From contig NZ_NEWD01000029.1 in assembly GCF_002234915.1 (NCBI RefSeq), positions 1,762 through 58,337 on the forward strand: a stretch of 56,576 nucleotides of DNA. Reading direction: 5' to 3'. The notes under the pieces are model-generated. The model was not told the DNA's origin and did no database searches. It was given only the letters and a program-made list of their open reading frames with translations. This document shows positions 1 through 9,561 of the stretch, one piece after another. Both the position numbers and the translations under genes were made by a program. Source of the DNA: Bifidobacterium vansinderenii. GTDB lineage: Bacteria; Actinomycetota; Actinomycetes; Actinomycetales; Bifidobacteriaceae. Within the stretch, counting starts at the first letter, position 1, and every line of letters starts with the position of its first letter.

Positions 1-64
1 GGCCGACGGCGAGGAGTCGCTCGACTACCGTTACCTGCTCGTGCCTATGCGTTTCACCGACTGA
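1..64 (+). CDS. dnaN: DNA polymerase III subunit beta, C-terminal end (partial)
   Basis: The first 20 codons of the window read in frame to TGA and end in YLLVPMRFTD, which matches the conserved C-terminal end of the beta sliding clamp (typically LxMPxR followed by a short tail). Its position directly before recF is the standard dnaA-dnaN-recF order. Only the tail is present, so the identity rests on this motif and on synteny. Confidence 0.85.
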   Translation, partial: ADGEESLDYRYLLVPMRFTD

Positions 65-77
65 TCGCTTTCACTTC

Positions 78-113
78 GTTGGGTGTGACATGTAACATCG
101 CGCCACACCCAAC
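78..113. other. dnaN-recF intergenic hairpin
   Basis: GTTGGGTGTG at 78-87 and CACACCCAAC at 104-113 form a perfect 10-bp stem with a 16-nt loop. It lies between the dnaN stop and the recF start. There is no following T-run, so it could be a processing or attenuation hairpin instead of a simple terminator. Confidence 0.5.
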
Positions 114-149
114 CAAACCAACCAAATTTCGAAAAAGGTAACATTTTTC

Positions 150-1628
150 ATGTTCGTTTCTCGCTTAGCGTTGGATGACTTCCGTTCCTGGCATCAGCTC
201 GTGCTCGATTTCGCGCCGGGACTGAACGTGCTGTTCGGTGCCAACGGCATGGGCAAGACGAACATCGTCGAGGCGATCGAAGTCCTCTCGACGGGCGGCA
301 GCCATCGTGCCAACGGCTCGGTGCCGCTGGTCAAGGCCGGCGAGAAGACAGCCGTGATCCGCGCGAACGTGAACGAGACCGCGGCGGAGGTCACCGGCGT
401 CGGCGCGGTCTCGAGGGCCGGCGCATCCGATGCGGAAACGGGCGACTCCCCCACCGAAACCGTTACCTACGAGGTGTCCATTCCGGTTCGCGGCGCCAAT
501 CGCGCCCGCATCAACTCCGGCAAGTCGCTGTACATGCGCGACGTGGTGGGCCGTGTGCCGTCGGTCACCTTCTCCCCCGAGGATCAGCGGCTAGTCTCCG
601 CCGACCCCGCCACGCGTCGCGCGTTCCTCAATCAGTCGGCCAGCCAGTTGCGACTCGACTACTACGAGACGCTGCAGCGGTTCAATCAGACCGCCAAGCA
701 GCGCTCCACGCTGCTGCGTCAGCTCAGCCAGCAGCAGATCGCCGGTCGTCCCGTGGACGCGGCGCTGAGCGGACTGGAGATCTGGACCGGGCAGTTCATC
801 GAATCCGGTGTGGCGCTCACCCGCATGCGCCGGCAGATCGTGAAACAACTCAGCGAGCCGTTCTCGCGCATCTACCGCCAGCTGGCCGGCGATCGCAATC
901 GGGTCCGACTGATCTATGCGCCGTCGTTCGAGGAGGTGCTGAGCATTCCGCAGGCGCTGGCGCAGGAGACGGATCATGTGTCAACGAACGTTGACAGCGA
1001 TTTGCTTGGTGTCGCCGACTCTGGTAACGCCCCCGCCGGTAGCGGCGTCTCCCCCGATCTCGACATGCAGGTGCACGCGGCGATCAGCCGGCACTTCCAG
1101 CGCATCTACCCCGGCGAGGTGGCGCAGGGGCGGAACCTCATCGGACCGCATCGCGACGATCTGATCGTGGAACTCAACGGCATGACGGCGCGCGAATACG
1201 CGTCGAACGGCGAGATGTGGACGCTCGCGCTCGCCCTGCGCATGGCCGTGTTCGAGATGCTGTCCGCCGAACGGGGAACGACGCCGATCCTGATCCTGGA
1301 CGATGTATTCGCCCAGCTCGACGACTCGCGGCGTCGTCAGATCGTTGATTTCGCAAGGAAGCAGAGCCAGGTGATCATCACCATGGCCGCGCGCGGCGAT
1401 CTGCCGGACGGACTGGAGAACGGCGACGGCGATGCTGCCGACGGCTCCGGAAACGACGTGAACGGCGCGGTCAATCTGATCGACGTGGGTGAACTGGCAG
1501 AGCGCATGGAGGCCATGTTCGCCGTGCCCGACATCAGCCAGTTCATGACGAAGACGGATACGAACGGAGACGGGGCCGCTGGTGTTACGTCCCGTGAAAC
1601 TGAGACCGGCAAGGGCACCGACCGATGA
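150..1628 (+). CDS. recF: DNA replication/repair protein RecF
   Basis: RecF is an SMC-like ATPase that loads RecA through RecFOR at single-strand gaps. The Walker A motif GANGMGKTN is at residues 30-38, the signature region (SNGEMWTLALALRMA) lies near residue 355, and the Walker B segment ILILDDVFAQLD lies near residue 380. At 492 aa it is longer than the usual 360-400 aa. The excess is in Gly/Ala/Asp/Thr-rich inserts at about residues 75-110 and 275-305 and in a tail after about 425. The ATG at 150 begins the conserved MFVSRLALDDFRSW. Its stop overlaps the next start by 4 nt (ATGA), which implies translational coupling to the DUF721 gene. Confidence 0.96.
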   Translation: MFVSRLALDDFRSWHQLVLDFAPGLNVLFGANGMGKTNIVEAIEVLSTGGSHRANGSVPLVKAGEKTAVIRANVNETAAEVTGVGAVSRAGASDAETGDSPTETVTYEVSIPVRGANRARINSGKSLYMRDVVGRVPSVTFSPEDQRLVSADPATRRAFLNQSASQLRLDYYETLQRFNQTAKQRSTLLRQLSQQQIAGRPVDAALSGLEIWTGQFIESGVALTRMRRQIVKQLSEPFSRIYRQLAGDRNRVRLIYAPSFEEVLSIPQALAQETDHVSTNVDSDLLGVADSGNAPAGSGVSPDLDMQVHAAISRHFQRIYPGEVAQGRNLIGPHRDDLIVELNGMTAREYASNGEMWTLALALRMAVFEMLSAERGTTPILILDDVFAQLDDSRRRQIVDFARKQSQVIITMAARGDLPDGLENGDGDAADGSGNDVNGAVNLIDVGELAERMEAMFAVPDISQFMTKTDTNGDGAAGVTSRETETGKGTDR

Positions 1629-2131
1629 GCACCGCACCGATCGCCGAGATCCTCAAACTCGATCCGCGTCGACTCGAATCCGAGGTTTTTGAACGCTACA
1701 CGCAGCGTGCCGCCGGCATCGCCAAGCGCAAGGAGCGCGCCGAGGAGGCGTGGCTGAACTTCGGCAAGCCCGGCCGTGACCCGAATACGCTCGGCGCGGT
1801 GCTCGCCGGCATCGCCAAGCGCGACCACTGGCGTCCGCATCTGATGATCGCGCAGCTCGGCCAGCACTGGGACCAGGTGGTGGGAGCCGGCATCGCACGG
1901 CACACGAGCGTGGCGTCGTACAACCGCGGCGTACTCACCATCCGCGCGGAATCGCCGGTCTGGGCCACGCAGCTCACGTACATGATCCCGCAGCTCAAGG
2001 AGAAGATCGCCTCGCGTCTGGAAGGCATGCCGATCGACCGCATCGTCGTCACCGGTCCCCGCGCCGACACCGTCCGCCACGGCTCCAACGACCGCCTCAC
2101 CGGCCAATGGCGCCCCCGCGGCCGGTACTGA
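1625..2131 (+). CDS. DUF721 (DciA-type) protein
   Basis: This 168-aa protein has the DUF721 fold in its C-terminal half, with the typical GxxxARHT...RGVLTIRAESPVWATQLTYM...L segment at about residues 85-130. DUF721 proteins include DciA, which interacts with the replicative helicase in bacteria lacking DnaC/DnaI. That role is known for the family and inferred here. The N-terminal 60 residues are charged and Arg/Lys-rich. It is coupled to recF by an ATGA overlap and precedes gyrB, the usual actinobacterial position. Confidence 0.85.
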   Translation: MSTAPIAEILKLDPRRLESEVFERYTQRAAGIAKRKERAEEAWLNFGKPGRDPNTLGAVLAGIAKRDHWRPHLMIAQLGQHWDQVVGAGIARHTSVASYNRGVLTIRAESPVWATQLTYMIPQLKEKIASRLEGMPIDRIVVTGPRADTVRHGSNDRLTGQWRPRGRY

Positions 2132-2496
2132 GGGTGAATTCGCAGTGTCAAATCCCCGTTATCGACGATTCGCAGCGCCAAACGGAGGAATTGGGGTGGA
2201 GGGAACTTCCGTTTCGCGCTGTGAAGAGCGGATTTCGGGTATTTGCCACTGTGAATCACGCAATATGGGCGGACGCGGTGCCGTCGATAGCGCAGGAAGT
2301 GAAGAGTGGGCGGATATTGCGGCGTAGAGGGGTGAGGGTCCTGAGATGGTAGTACCCTAATCTCAGTATGTAAAACGCGCGGAAGGCCCCATATTTCGAG
2401 ATTTTGGGCATGGTGCCCTTAGGGGAAACCTCAAAACCTGTGGAAAACGTGAGAGCGGGCCCGTCGTGCGTCAGGGCTAGATGGAAAGGATAGTTG
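2132..2496 (+). promoter_or_regulatory. gyrB upstream region
   Basis: A 365-bp gap with no convincing gene. Near its 3' end, CTGTGGAAAA at 2437-2446 is one mismatch from an inverted DnaA box (TTATCCACA). An imperfect dyad pairs GAATTCGCAGTG near 2136 with CACTGTGAATC near 2248. The gyrB Shine-Dalgarno is GGAAAGGA at 2483-2490. The promoter itself could not be assigned. Confidence 0.35.
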
Positions 2497-4641
2497 GTGG
2501 CAGACCAGACCCAGGATTCGCCCGAAGAAACCAACGAAGGCGTGCCAACGAACGCCGATCAGAACATTGACAATCCCGCCGGCGACGCCGCGGACGAGAT
2601 CAGCGAAGCCGACATCAAGAACGGACAGCTTGACGACTCCCTCGCACCCCAGCACTACGACGCCAGCGACCTCAAGGTGCTCGAAGGCCTCGAGGCCGTG
2701 CGCATCCGCCCAGGCATGTACATCGGCTCCACCGGCCCGCGCGGCCTGCACCACCTCGTGTACGAGATCGTCGACAACTCCGTTGACGAGGCGCTCGCCG
2801 GATACGCCACGCATATCGAAGTGAGCATCCTGCCGGACAACGGCATCCGCGTGGTCGACGACGGCCGAGGCATCCCGGTCGACATCGTGCCGGGCGAGGG
2901 CATCTCCGGCGTCGAGACGGTCATGACCAAGCTGCACGCCGGCGGCAAGTTCGGCGGCGGCGGATACGCGGTCTCCGGCGGTCTGCACGGCGTGGGCATC
3001 TCCGTCGTCAACGCACTGTCCACCCGTGTGGACGTCGAAGTGCGCCGTCAGGGATTCCACTGGACCCAGACGTACATCGACCAGAAGCCGCAGGCCCGAC
3101 TCAAGCAGGGCGCGGCCATGGGCCCCGACGAGCACACCGGCACGTCCGTGACGTTCTGGGCCGATCCGGCGATCTTCGAGACCACCGAATACGACTTCGA
3201 GACGCTGCGCTCGCGCTTCCAGCAGATGGCCTTCCTCAACAAGGGCCTGAAGATCTCGCTCACCGATCTGCGCACCGTGGACCAGGCCGGCGACGAGGTG
3301 ACCGGCGAGGACTCCGAGACCCCGGTCGAGGAGCGCCACCAGAGCGTCACCTACCAGTACGTCAACGGCATCAAGGACTACGTGGACTACATGGTCAAGT
3401 CGAAGAAGGCCACGCCCGTGGTCGACGACGTGATCGACTTCGCCGCTGAGGACCTGAAGCTCGGCATCTCCGCCGAGGTCGCCATGCAGTGGACGAGCGC
3501 CTACTCCGAGTCCGTGCACACCTTCGCGAATACCATCTCCACCACCGAGGGCGGCACCCACGAGGAGGGCTTCCGCGCCGCGCTCACCACGCTCGTGAAC
3601 CGCTACGCCCGCGAGAAGAACATCCTCAAGGACAAGGACGAGAACCTGTCCGGCGACGACGTGCGCGAGGGACTGACCGCCGTGGTGTCGGTGAAGCTCA
3701 CCACCCCGCAGTTCGAGGGCCAGACCAAGACCAAGCTCGGCAACTCCGAGGCCAAGACGTTCGTGCAGCGCGTGATGACCGACAAGTTCGGCGACTGGCT
3801 CGACGCCAACCCCGCCGGCGCCAAGATGATCATCCAGAAGGGCATCGAGGCGTCCCGCGCCCGCATCGCCGCCAAGAAGGCCCGCGAATCGACTCGTCGC
3901 AAGTCCATCTTCGAGACCGCCGGTATGCCCGACAAGCTCAAGGACTGCCAGTCGAACAACCCCGAGGAATGCGAGCTGTTCATCGTCGAGGGTGATTCTG
4001 CAGGCGGTTCCGCCATCCAGGGCCGCAACCCGGAGACGCAGGCCATCCTGCCGCTGCGAGGCAAGATCCTCAACACCGAGCGTGCGTCGATCGACCGCAT
4101 CATGAAGTCCGACACCATCGAATCGCTGATCACCGCGGTGGGCGGCGGCTACGGCGAGGACTTCGACCTGAGCAAGGTGCGCTACCACAAGGTCATCATC
4201 ATGGCCGATGCCGATGTGGACGGCGCGCACATCGCCACGCTGAACCTGACGCTGTTCTTCCGCTACATGCGACCGATGATCACCGCCGGATACGTGTACG
4301 TGGCCATGCCGCCGCTCTACCGACTCAAGTGGACGCGCGGCGACCACGACTACGTGTACACCGACGCCGAGCGCGACGCCAAGCTCGCCGAGGGCAAGGC
4401 CGCGGGACGTCAGCTGCCCAAGGGCGAAGGCATCCAGCGCTACAAGGGTCTGGGCGAGATGACGTACCAGGAGCTGTGGGAGACGACCATGGACCCCGCG
4501 CACCGCATCCTCAAGCAGATCCACATCGAAGACGCGGCCGCCGCCGACGAGACGTTCTCCATGCTCATGGGCGACGACGTGGAACCGCGCCGACTCTTCA
4601 TCCAGCGCAACGCGAAGGACGTTCGCTTTATCGATGCCTGA
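2497..4641 (+). CDS. gyrB: DNA gyrase subunit B
   Basis: GyrB supplies the ATPase and TOPRIM parts of gyrase, which introduces negative supercoils. GHKL ATPase motifs are visible (EIVDNSVDEALAG, DDGRGIPVD, GGLHGVGISVVNALS), then the TOPRIM EGDSAGGSA near residue 497, MADADVDGAH, and the C-terminal QRYKGLGEM. A TTG at 2494 is also in frame, but the SD at 2485-2490 leaves only 3 nt to TTG and 6 nt to GTG at 2497, so GTG is preferred. The last codons and the stop lie inside a perfect hairpin (separate entry). An acidic stretch of about 45 residues precedes the ATPase domain. Confidence 0.97.
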   Translation: MADQTQDSPEETNEGVPTNADQNIDNPAGDAADEISEADIKNGQLDDSLAPQHYDASDLKVLEGLEAVRIRPGMYIGSTGPRGLHHLVYEIVDNSVDEALAGYATHIEVSILPDNGIRVVDDGRGIPVDIVPGEGISGVETVMTKLHAGGKFGGGGYAVSGGLHGVGISVVNALSTRVDVEVRRQGFHWTQTYIDQKPQARLKQGAAMGPDEHTGTSVTFWADPAIFETTEYDFETLRSRFQQMAFLNKGLKISLTDLRTVDQAGDEVTGEDSETPVEERHQSVTYQYVNGIKDYVDYMVKSKKATPVVDDVIDFAAEDLKLGISAEVAMQWTSAYSESVHTFANTISTTEGGTHEEGFRAALTTLVNRYAREKNILKDKDENLSGDDVREGLTAVVSVKLTTPQFEGQTKTKLGNSEAKTFVQRVMTDKFGDWLDANPAGAKMIIQKGIEASRARIAAKKARESTRRKSIFETAGMPDKLKDCQSNNPEECELFIVEGDSAGGSAIQGRNPETQAILPLRGKILNTERASIDRIMKSDTIESLITAVGGGYGEDFDLSKVRYHKVIIMADADVDGAHIATLNLTLFFRYMRPMITAGYVYVAMPPLYRLKWTRGDHDYVYTDAERDAKLAEGKAAGRQLPKGEGIQRYKGLGEMTYQELWETTMDPAHRILKQIHIEDAAAADETFSMLMGDDVEPRRLFIQRNAKDVRFIDA

Positions 4642-4663
4642 TCGGCATCGATAAAGCGAACGT
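4619..4663 (+). repeat. Perfect 20-bp hairpin spanning the gyrB stop codon
   Basis: ACGTTCGCTTTATCGATGCC at 4619-4638 is exactly complementary to 4644-4663. The 5-nt loop TGATC contains the gyrB TGA stop. The left arm is coding sequence for the last GyrB residues. No T-run follows, so it is not a canonical terminator. Confidence 0.85.
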
Positions 4664-4664
4664 A

Positions 4665-4710
4665 GACGCCGGAGAAAGCTGAATGTCCGGTGGACATTCA
4701 GCCCGGCGTC
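4665..4710 (+). repeat. Second gyrB-gyrA hairpin
   Basis: GACGCCGG (4665-4672) pairs with CCGGCGTC (4703-4710), and GCTGAATGTCC (4678-4688) pairs with GGACATTCAGC (4692-4702). There is a 5-nt one-sided bulge and a 3-nt loop. It starts 2 nt after the preceding hairpin. The rest of the spacer to gyrA holds a GAGGGGAGC fragment related to the dispersed palindromes. Confidence 0.7.
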
Positions 4711-4830
4711 CCGAGCGCTTCCGACGAAGCGCGAGGCCAGCCCAAACTTCTTTGGTTCCCCCTCGGCGAGGGGAGCCGAGCGAAACACGTCAGGGCCCGC
4801 ACGGGTCCACATATGACAAAAGGACACTAA

Positions 4831-7473
4831 TTGGCAGACGAAACCAACAGCAGCGGCAACGAGGCTGAGCAGAACGACGAGCGTGCCGAACGCTCGCTCG
4901 AGCCCACCAGCCCGCAGGCCGGAGAGAAGCTGGAACTCGACGAGAACCGCATCCAGCACACCGACATCCAGCAGGAGATGCGTCAGTCGTACCTCGACTA
5001 CGCCATCTCCGTGATCGTGGAACGCGCCCTTCCGGACGTGCGCGACGGCATGAAGCCCGTGCACCGCCGCATCGTGTACGCGATGTACGACGGCGGCTAC
5101 CGTCCCGATCGTGGCTATTCCAAGTGCGCGCGACCCGTCGCCGACGTGATGGGCAACTATCACCCGCACGGCGACGCCGCGATCTACGATTCGCTCGTGC
5201 GTATGGCCCAGCCGTGGTCCATGCGATACACGCTCGTCGACGGACAGGGCAACTTCGGTTCGGCCGGTGACGATCCGCCCGCGGCAATGCGTTACACGGA
5301 GTGCCGCATGATGCCGCTCGCCATGGAGATGGTGCGCGACATCGACAAGGACACCGTGGACTTCGTGCCCAACTACGACGGTCGCACGCAGGAGCCCACC
5401 GTGCTGCCTGCGCGCTTCCCGAACCTGCTCGCCAACGGTTCGTCCGGCATCGCCGTCGGCATGGCCACCAACATCCCTCCGCACAACATGCGCGAGCTGG
5501 GCGAGGCCGTGCACTGGGCGCTCGACCATCCGGACGCCAGCCGCGAGGAGCTGCTCAACGCGCTCATCGGCATCATCAAGGGACCGGACTTCCCCACCGG
5601 CGCGACGATCCTCGGCCACAAGGGCATCGAGCAGGCGTACCGCACCGGTCGTGGTCTGATCACCATGCGTGCCGTGGTGAACACGGAGGAGATCAAGGGC
5701 CGCATGTGCCTGGTGGTCACCGAGCTGCCGTATCAGGTGAACCCGGACCGTCTGGCCGCGTCCATCCGCGAAGGCGTGCGCGACGGCAAGATCCAGGGCA
5801 TCGCCGACATGCGCGACGAGACGTCCGGCCGTACCGGTCAGCGACTCGTGCTCGTGCTCAAGCGCGACGCCGTGCCGAAGGTCGTGCTCAACAACCTGTA
5901 CAAGCATTCGCAGCTGCAGCAGACGTTCGGCGCGAACATGCTGGCGCTGGTCGACGGTGTGCCGCGCACGCTCTCGCTCGACGCGTTCATCCGCCACTGG
6001 GTGAACCACCAGCTCGAAGTGATCGAACGCCGCACCCGCTACCTCAAGCGCGAGGCCGAGGAACGCGACCACATCCTGCAGGGCCTGCTCAAGGCGCTCG
6101 ACGCGATCGAGGAGGTCATCCGACTCATCCGCTCCAGCCAGGGCCGTGAGGACGCCCGTCCGAAGCTGATGGAGTTCCTCGACATCGACCAGGTGCAGGC
6201 CGACGCGATCCTGTCCATGCAGCTGATTCGACTGGCCAACATGGAGGCGCAGAAGATCATCGACGAGCATGAGGAACTCATGCGCAAGATCGCCGACTAC
6301 AACGACATCCTCGCCAAGCCGGAACGCCAGCGTCAGATCGTGGGCGACGAGCTCGACGAGATCGTCGACAAGTACGGCGACGAGCGTCGCACCAAGATCC
6401 TGCCGTTCAGCGGCGAGGTCAACATGGAGGATCTGATCGCCGAGGAGAACGTGGTGGTCACCGTCACGCACTCCGGCTACATCAAGCGCACCAAGGCCGA
6501 CGAGTACCGCGCCCAGCACCGCGGCGGCAAGGGCATCAAGGGCGCCAAGCTGCGCGAGAACGACGTGGTGGACCACTTCTTCCTCACCAGCACGCACAAC
6601 TGGCTGCTGTTCTTCACGAACGCCGGCCGCGTGTACCGCATCAAGGGATACGAGGTGCCGGAGGGCTCGCGCGACTCCAAGGGCTCGCACGTGGCCAACC
6701 TGCTGCAGCTGTCGCCCGACGAGAAGATCCAGCAGGTGCTGTCGATCCCGAACTACACGGTGGCCGACTACCTGGTGCTCGCCACGCGCAGCGGCAAGGT
6801 GAAGAAGACCCGTCTGGCCGACTACGATTCGCCGCGTCAGGGCGGCCTGATCGCCATCCGTCTCATGGAGAGCGAGGGTGACGACGGCGTGGTGGCCGAC
6901 GAGCTCGTGGGCGCCAACCTGTGCAACGCGACCGACGACATCATCCTCGTTTCTCGCAAGGGCATGAGCCTCAAGTTCAAGGCCGACGACGAGCAGCTGC
7001 GACCCATGGGCCGTCAGACCGCCGGCGTGCAGGGCATGAAGTTCCGCGACGGCGACAGCCTGCTGGCCATGGACGTGGTGTCCGGCGACACCGACAAGGA
7101 TCTGCTCGTGGTGACCGACGAGGGCTTCGCCAAGCGCACCGCGATCAGCGAGTACCGTCTGCAGGGCCGTAACGGCTTCGGCGTGAAGGCCATGCAGCTG
7201 GCCGAGGGCCGCGGTTCGCTGGTGGGCGCCGTGGTGGTGGCCGAGGACGATCAGATCATGGCCATCATGAAGTCCGGCAAGGTGATCCGCTCCGACGTGG
7301 CCGAGGTGAAGCGCACCGGCCGTAACACCCAGGGCGTCACGCTCGCCAAGCCCGACAAGGGCGACGAGATCATCTCCATCGCCCGCAACGAGGAGAAGGA
7401 CGACGACGAGGAGTCGGAGGCCACCTCGGACGTGCAGCAGGCGCAGGATGCGGAGGCTCCGGCCGAGGCCTGA
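4831..7473 (+). CDS. gyrA: DNA gyrase subunit A
   Basis: GyrA is the breakage-reunion subunit of gyrase. The catalytic tyrosine is Y155 in MRYTECRM, and the HPHGD segment is at 111-115. The C-terminal half contains beta-pinwheel blades with repeated GRxxxGVxG-like motifs (for example [11 protein letters not shown] near residue 830) and an acidic tail. The 880-aa length is normal. The start is TTG at 4831 with SD AAAGGA at 4818-4823. The residue equivalent to E. coli Ser83 is Ala116, while Asp120 is retained, as in several actinobacteria. Confidence 0.97.
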   Translation: MADETNSSGNEAEQNDERAERSLEPTSPQAGEKLELDENRIQHTDIQQEMRQSYLDYAISVIVERALPDVRDGMKPVHRRIVYAMYDGGYRPDRGYSKCARPVADVMGNYHPHGDAAIYDSLVRMAQPWSMRYTLVDGQGNFGSAGDDPPAAMRYTECRMMPLAMEMVRDIDKDTVDFVPNYDGRTQEPTVLPARFPNLLANGSSGIAVGMATNIPPHNMRELGEAVHWALDHPDASREELLNALIGIIKGPDFPTGATILGHKGIEQAYRTGRGLITMRAVVNTEEIKGRMCLVVTELPYQVNPDRLAASIREGVRDGKIQGIADMRDETSGRTGQRLVLVLKRDAVPKVVLNNLYKHSQLQQTFGANMLALVDGVPRTLSLDAFIRHWVNHQLEVIERRTRYLKREAEERDHILQGLLKALDAIEEVIRLIRSSQGREDARPKLMEFLDIDQVQADAILSMQLIRLANMEAQKIIDEHEELMRKIADYNDILAKPERQRQIVGDELDEIVDKYGDERRTKILPFSGEVNMEDLIAEENVVVTVTHSGYIKRTKADEYRAQHRGGKGIKGAKLRENDVVDHFFLTSTHNWLLFFTNAGRVYRIKGYEVPEGSRDSKGSHVANLLQLSPDEKIQQVLSIPNYTVADYLVLATRSGKVKKTRLADYDSPRQGGLIAIRLMESEGDDGVVADELVGANLCNATDDIILVSRKGMSLKFKADDEQLRPMGRQTAGVQGMKFRDGDSLLAMDVVSGDTDKDLLVVTDEGFAKRTAISEYRLQGRNGFGVKAMQLAEGRGSLVGAVVVAEDDQIMAIMKSGKVIRSDVAEVKRTGRNTQGVTLAKPDKGDEIISIARNEEKDDDEESEATSDVQQAQDAEAPAEA

Positions 7474-7485
7474 CGTCATTCCTTA

Positions 7486-7672
7486 GGCTCCCCTCTCTGA
7501 GGGGAGCTGTCGGCATGGCCGACTGAGGGGAGTATTGGGCTTATAGCAAGTTGAGCCCTCCCCTCAGTCCGCCTTGCGGCGGCCAGCTCCCCTCCCTTGG
7601 AGGGGAGCCTGTGCCTCTTATTCTTGGCTCCCCTCTATGAGGGGAGCTGTCTGCGAAGCAGACTGAGGGGAG
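7486..7672. repeat. Three GAGGGGAG two-hairpin repeats downstream of gyrA
   Basis: Copies at 7486-7532 (+), 7559-7609 (inverted) and 7626-7672 (+). Each has a CTCCCCTC/GAGGGGAG stem, then CTGTC, a variable apical stem (GTCGGC/GCCGAC, GTCTGC/GCAGAC) and ACTGAGGGGAG. The stem sequences differ with compensating changes. They fill most of the gyrA-DUF3566 gap; the remainder to 7862 holds the next gene's leader with AAAGGAGA at 7851-7858. Confidence 0.85.
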
Positions 7673-7862
7673 ACCGGGTGATGAGTCAACGGTCTTACCC
7701 CCTATTTCCAGCCCCGCAAACGCACCGTGAGAAAACGGCAACGAAACGTGGGCGTTCCAATCGTCACGTCCCAAAAGGCTGGTAACCTCGGGGCAGCAGC
7801 AGGCAGCGCCGATCGACGATCGCGCTGCGACATTGCGTTAGCGAATTCCCAAAGGAGATTCA

Positions 7863-8447
7863 ATGAGCGACGAACAGTCAGTGCCACAGGAGGAGACCGT
7901 GGCCGAGGCTCAGCCGGTGCAGCCGGGGCATCGTACGTCCCGCTCCGCGGCGTCTTCCCCCAAGCCGCTGATCAGCGAGGAGCAGGTGGCCGAGCATGAG
8001 GCCGGCGCCGAACCCGCTCCCGCGGCGTTCAAGCCCGCCGGCAGGCCCGCCAAGTCCAAGAACGAGCGCAAGTCCAGCGTTCCGCGCGCCCGTCGCATGA
8101 AGCTTTCCCTCACCAAGATCGACCCGTGGTCGGTCACCAAGGTGTCGTTCCTGCTGTCCATCGCCGGTGCGCTGATCCAGGTGATCGCCGTGGCCCTGAT
8201 CTGGCTGCTGCTCAACTCCATCGGTCTGTTCGACAACATCACGCAGATCGTCTCCACCACCGGTCTCGACAGCGGCGGTCTTGACATCGCCAGCTTCTTC
8301 GGCATCGTCAAGGTGCTGAGCGCCGTGACGATCTTCTCGATCTTCGAGATCGTGCTGGTCACCGTACTCGCCACCATCGGCGCGTTCCTGTACAACGTGG
8401 TGAGCTCGCTTGTGGGCGGTGTGCACCTGACGTTGGGTGACGACTGA
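7863..8447 (+). CDS. DUF3566 membrane protein
   Basis: This 194-aa protein belongs to the DUF3566 family, which regularly follows gyrA in actinobacteria; its function is not established. Residues 1-55 are acidic and low-complexity, 56-80 are Lys/Arg-rich, and two hydrophobic segments follow (about 95-125 and 155-185). The segment KIDPWSVTKVSFLLSIAGALI is typical of the family. The SD AAAGGAGA is 4 nt before ATG. A strong terminator follows. Confidence 0.85.
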   Translation: MSDEQSVPQEETVAEAQPVQPGHRTSRSAASSPKPLISEEQVAEHEAGAEPAPAAFKPAGRPAKSKNERKSSVPRARRMKLSLTKIDPWSVTKVSFLLSIAGALIQVIAVALIWLLLNSIGLFDNITQIVSTTGLDSGGLDIASFFGIVKVLSAVTIFSIFEIVLVTVLATIGAFLYNVVSSLVGGVHLTLGDD

Positions 8448-8472
8448 TCTGTCGTATACGTAGATAGATAGC

Positions 8473-8515
8473 GTAAGGGCCTTTCCGAATATCTCGGAAA
8501 GGCCCTTACTTTTTG
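8473..8515 (+). terminator. Rho-independent terminator after the gyrA-DUF3566 genes
   Basis: GTAAGGGCCTTTCCGA (8473-8488) and its exact complement (8494-8509) form a 16-bp stem with loop ATATC. TTTTT follows. Confidence 0.9.
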
Positions 8516-8524
8516 GTTGTCAGC

Positions 8525-8572
8525 CCTCCCTCAGTCGCGCAGGGCGCGACAGCTCCCTCCCTTGGAGGGAGC
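8525..8572. repeat. GAGGGGAG-family repeat (GAGGGAG variant, inverted)
   Basis: CTCCCTCAGTCGCGC-AGG-GCGCGACAG followed by CTCCCTCC/GGAGGGAG. It has the same two-hairpin layout as the copies after gyrA with one G fewer in the stem. It lies between convergent DUF3566 and opcA. Confidence 0.8.
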
Positions 8573-8592
8573 ACAAAGGGTGGGCGGGACGG

Positions 8593-9507
8593 TCAGTAGT
8601 GGTCGACCATTTTCCAGCCGTGGGTGATGACCTCGGCGTACTCCTCGTCGGGGTCGAGGCGTCGCAGTTCCTCGCTCAGGCACTCGACCATGGAACGACG
8701 CGGCAGTGAGATGCGCTGCTCGGCCTGGCCCGGCTGGCTGATGATCGCCGTGGTATCCTCGCCGCGTTCCAGGCTGGTTACGCCGTCCTCACGGTGGAAG
8801 TACACGCCGATCAGCGTATCCTGCTCCGTGCGTTCGATGCGCGTCGGCGCCTTGAGCGCCACGGCCAGCCAGGAGGCCACCAGATCCACGCACAGACGGT
8901 TGCCGCCACGCACCACCACGGACTCGACGGGCAGGTACGGCGGCTGGTCGAGCATGGACGCGAGCACGCCGCGCCACACGGTCAGGCTCGTCCACGACAT
9001 GTCGGTGTCTCGCGGCGACCAGTTGGCGCGCAATGCGGTGAACAGCGCCTCCGGATTCGGGGACTCCATCGCATCGGTCACACGGCTGGTGGCCATGCGT
9101 CCGATCGGGTCCTCGGCCAGATTCTCCGGGGCCTTGCCCGGCCACCACGCCACGATCGGCGAATCGGGCACCAGCAGCGGAATCACCAACGTGTCGAGAT
9201 GACGGGTCAGGCCGTTCGTCGGTCGCAGCACGATCACCTCGCCCGCGCCGGCGTCGGCGCCGAAGCGCACCTGCGCGTCAAGACGGGATTCGCTGATCTC
9301 CGGGTGCGCGACCAGTGCGATCACGCGGCACGGATGCTCGCGGCTGGCGGTGTTGGCCGTCTCCACCACGTCTTCCAGATGATCCTCGTCGGTGGAGATC
9401 AGCAGTGTGAGCACACGGCTCTGCGCGGACTCGCCGCGCTCCTTATGCAGCTGGTCGATACGGCGCGAGATCTCGGCCGTGGTGCTGTTCGGCAGTTCAA
9501 CGATCAT
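8593..9507 (-). CDS. opcA: Glucose-6-phosphate dehydrogenase assembly protein OpcA
   Basis: This 304-aa protein matches the OpcA/assembly family that partners with Zwf in cyanobacteria and actinobacteria. Diagnostic segments are SRVLTLLISTDEDHLEDVVETANTASREHPCRVIALV near residues 32-70, LIPLLVPDSPIVAWWPG near 110, and SWTSLTVWRGVLAS. It has no catalytic motifs of its own. It lies 54 bp downstream of zwf on the same strand, so the two are probably one transcript. The start ATG at 9507 is preceded by AGGAGCGAACA. Confidence 0.92.
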   Translation of the reverse strand: MIVELPNSTTAEISRRIDQLHKERGESAQSRVLTLLISTDEDHLEDVVETANTASREHPCRVIALVAHPEISESRLDAQVRFGADAGAGEVIVLRPTNGLTRHLDTLVIPLLVPDSPIVAWWPGKAPENLAEDPIGRMATSRVTDAMESPNPEALFTALRANWSPRDTDMSWTSLTVWRGVLASMLDQPPYLPVESVVVRGGNRLCVDLVASWLAVALKAPTRIERTEQDTLIGVYFHREDGVTSLERGEDTTAIISQPGQAEQRISLPRRSMVECLSEELRRLDPDEEYAEVITHGWKMVDHY

Positions 9508-9561
9508 TGTTCGCTCCTCGTTTCGTTCTCATGCATGTCTTGCGTTGCGGCGGATCGTCGA

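Noticed and set aside
1575-1610. A further parS site near the end of recF (CCCGTGAAACTGAG)
   Set aside because: Only about 11 of 16 positions match the consensus and the central CACGTG is lost.
2431-7479. A 1682-codon open frame antisense to gyrB and gyrA
   Set aside because: It mirrors two certain genes. The His/Val/Leu/Gly-heavy translation is what G/C-biased codons give on the opposite strand; there is no SD and no recognisable domain.
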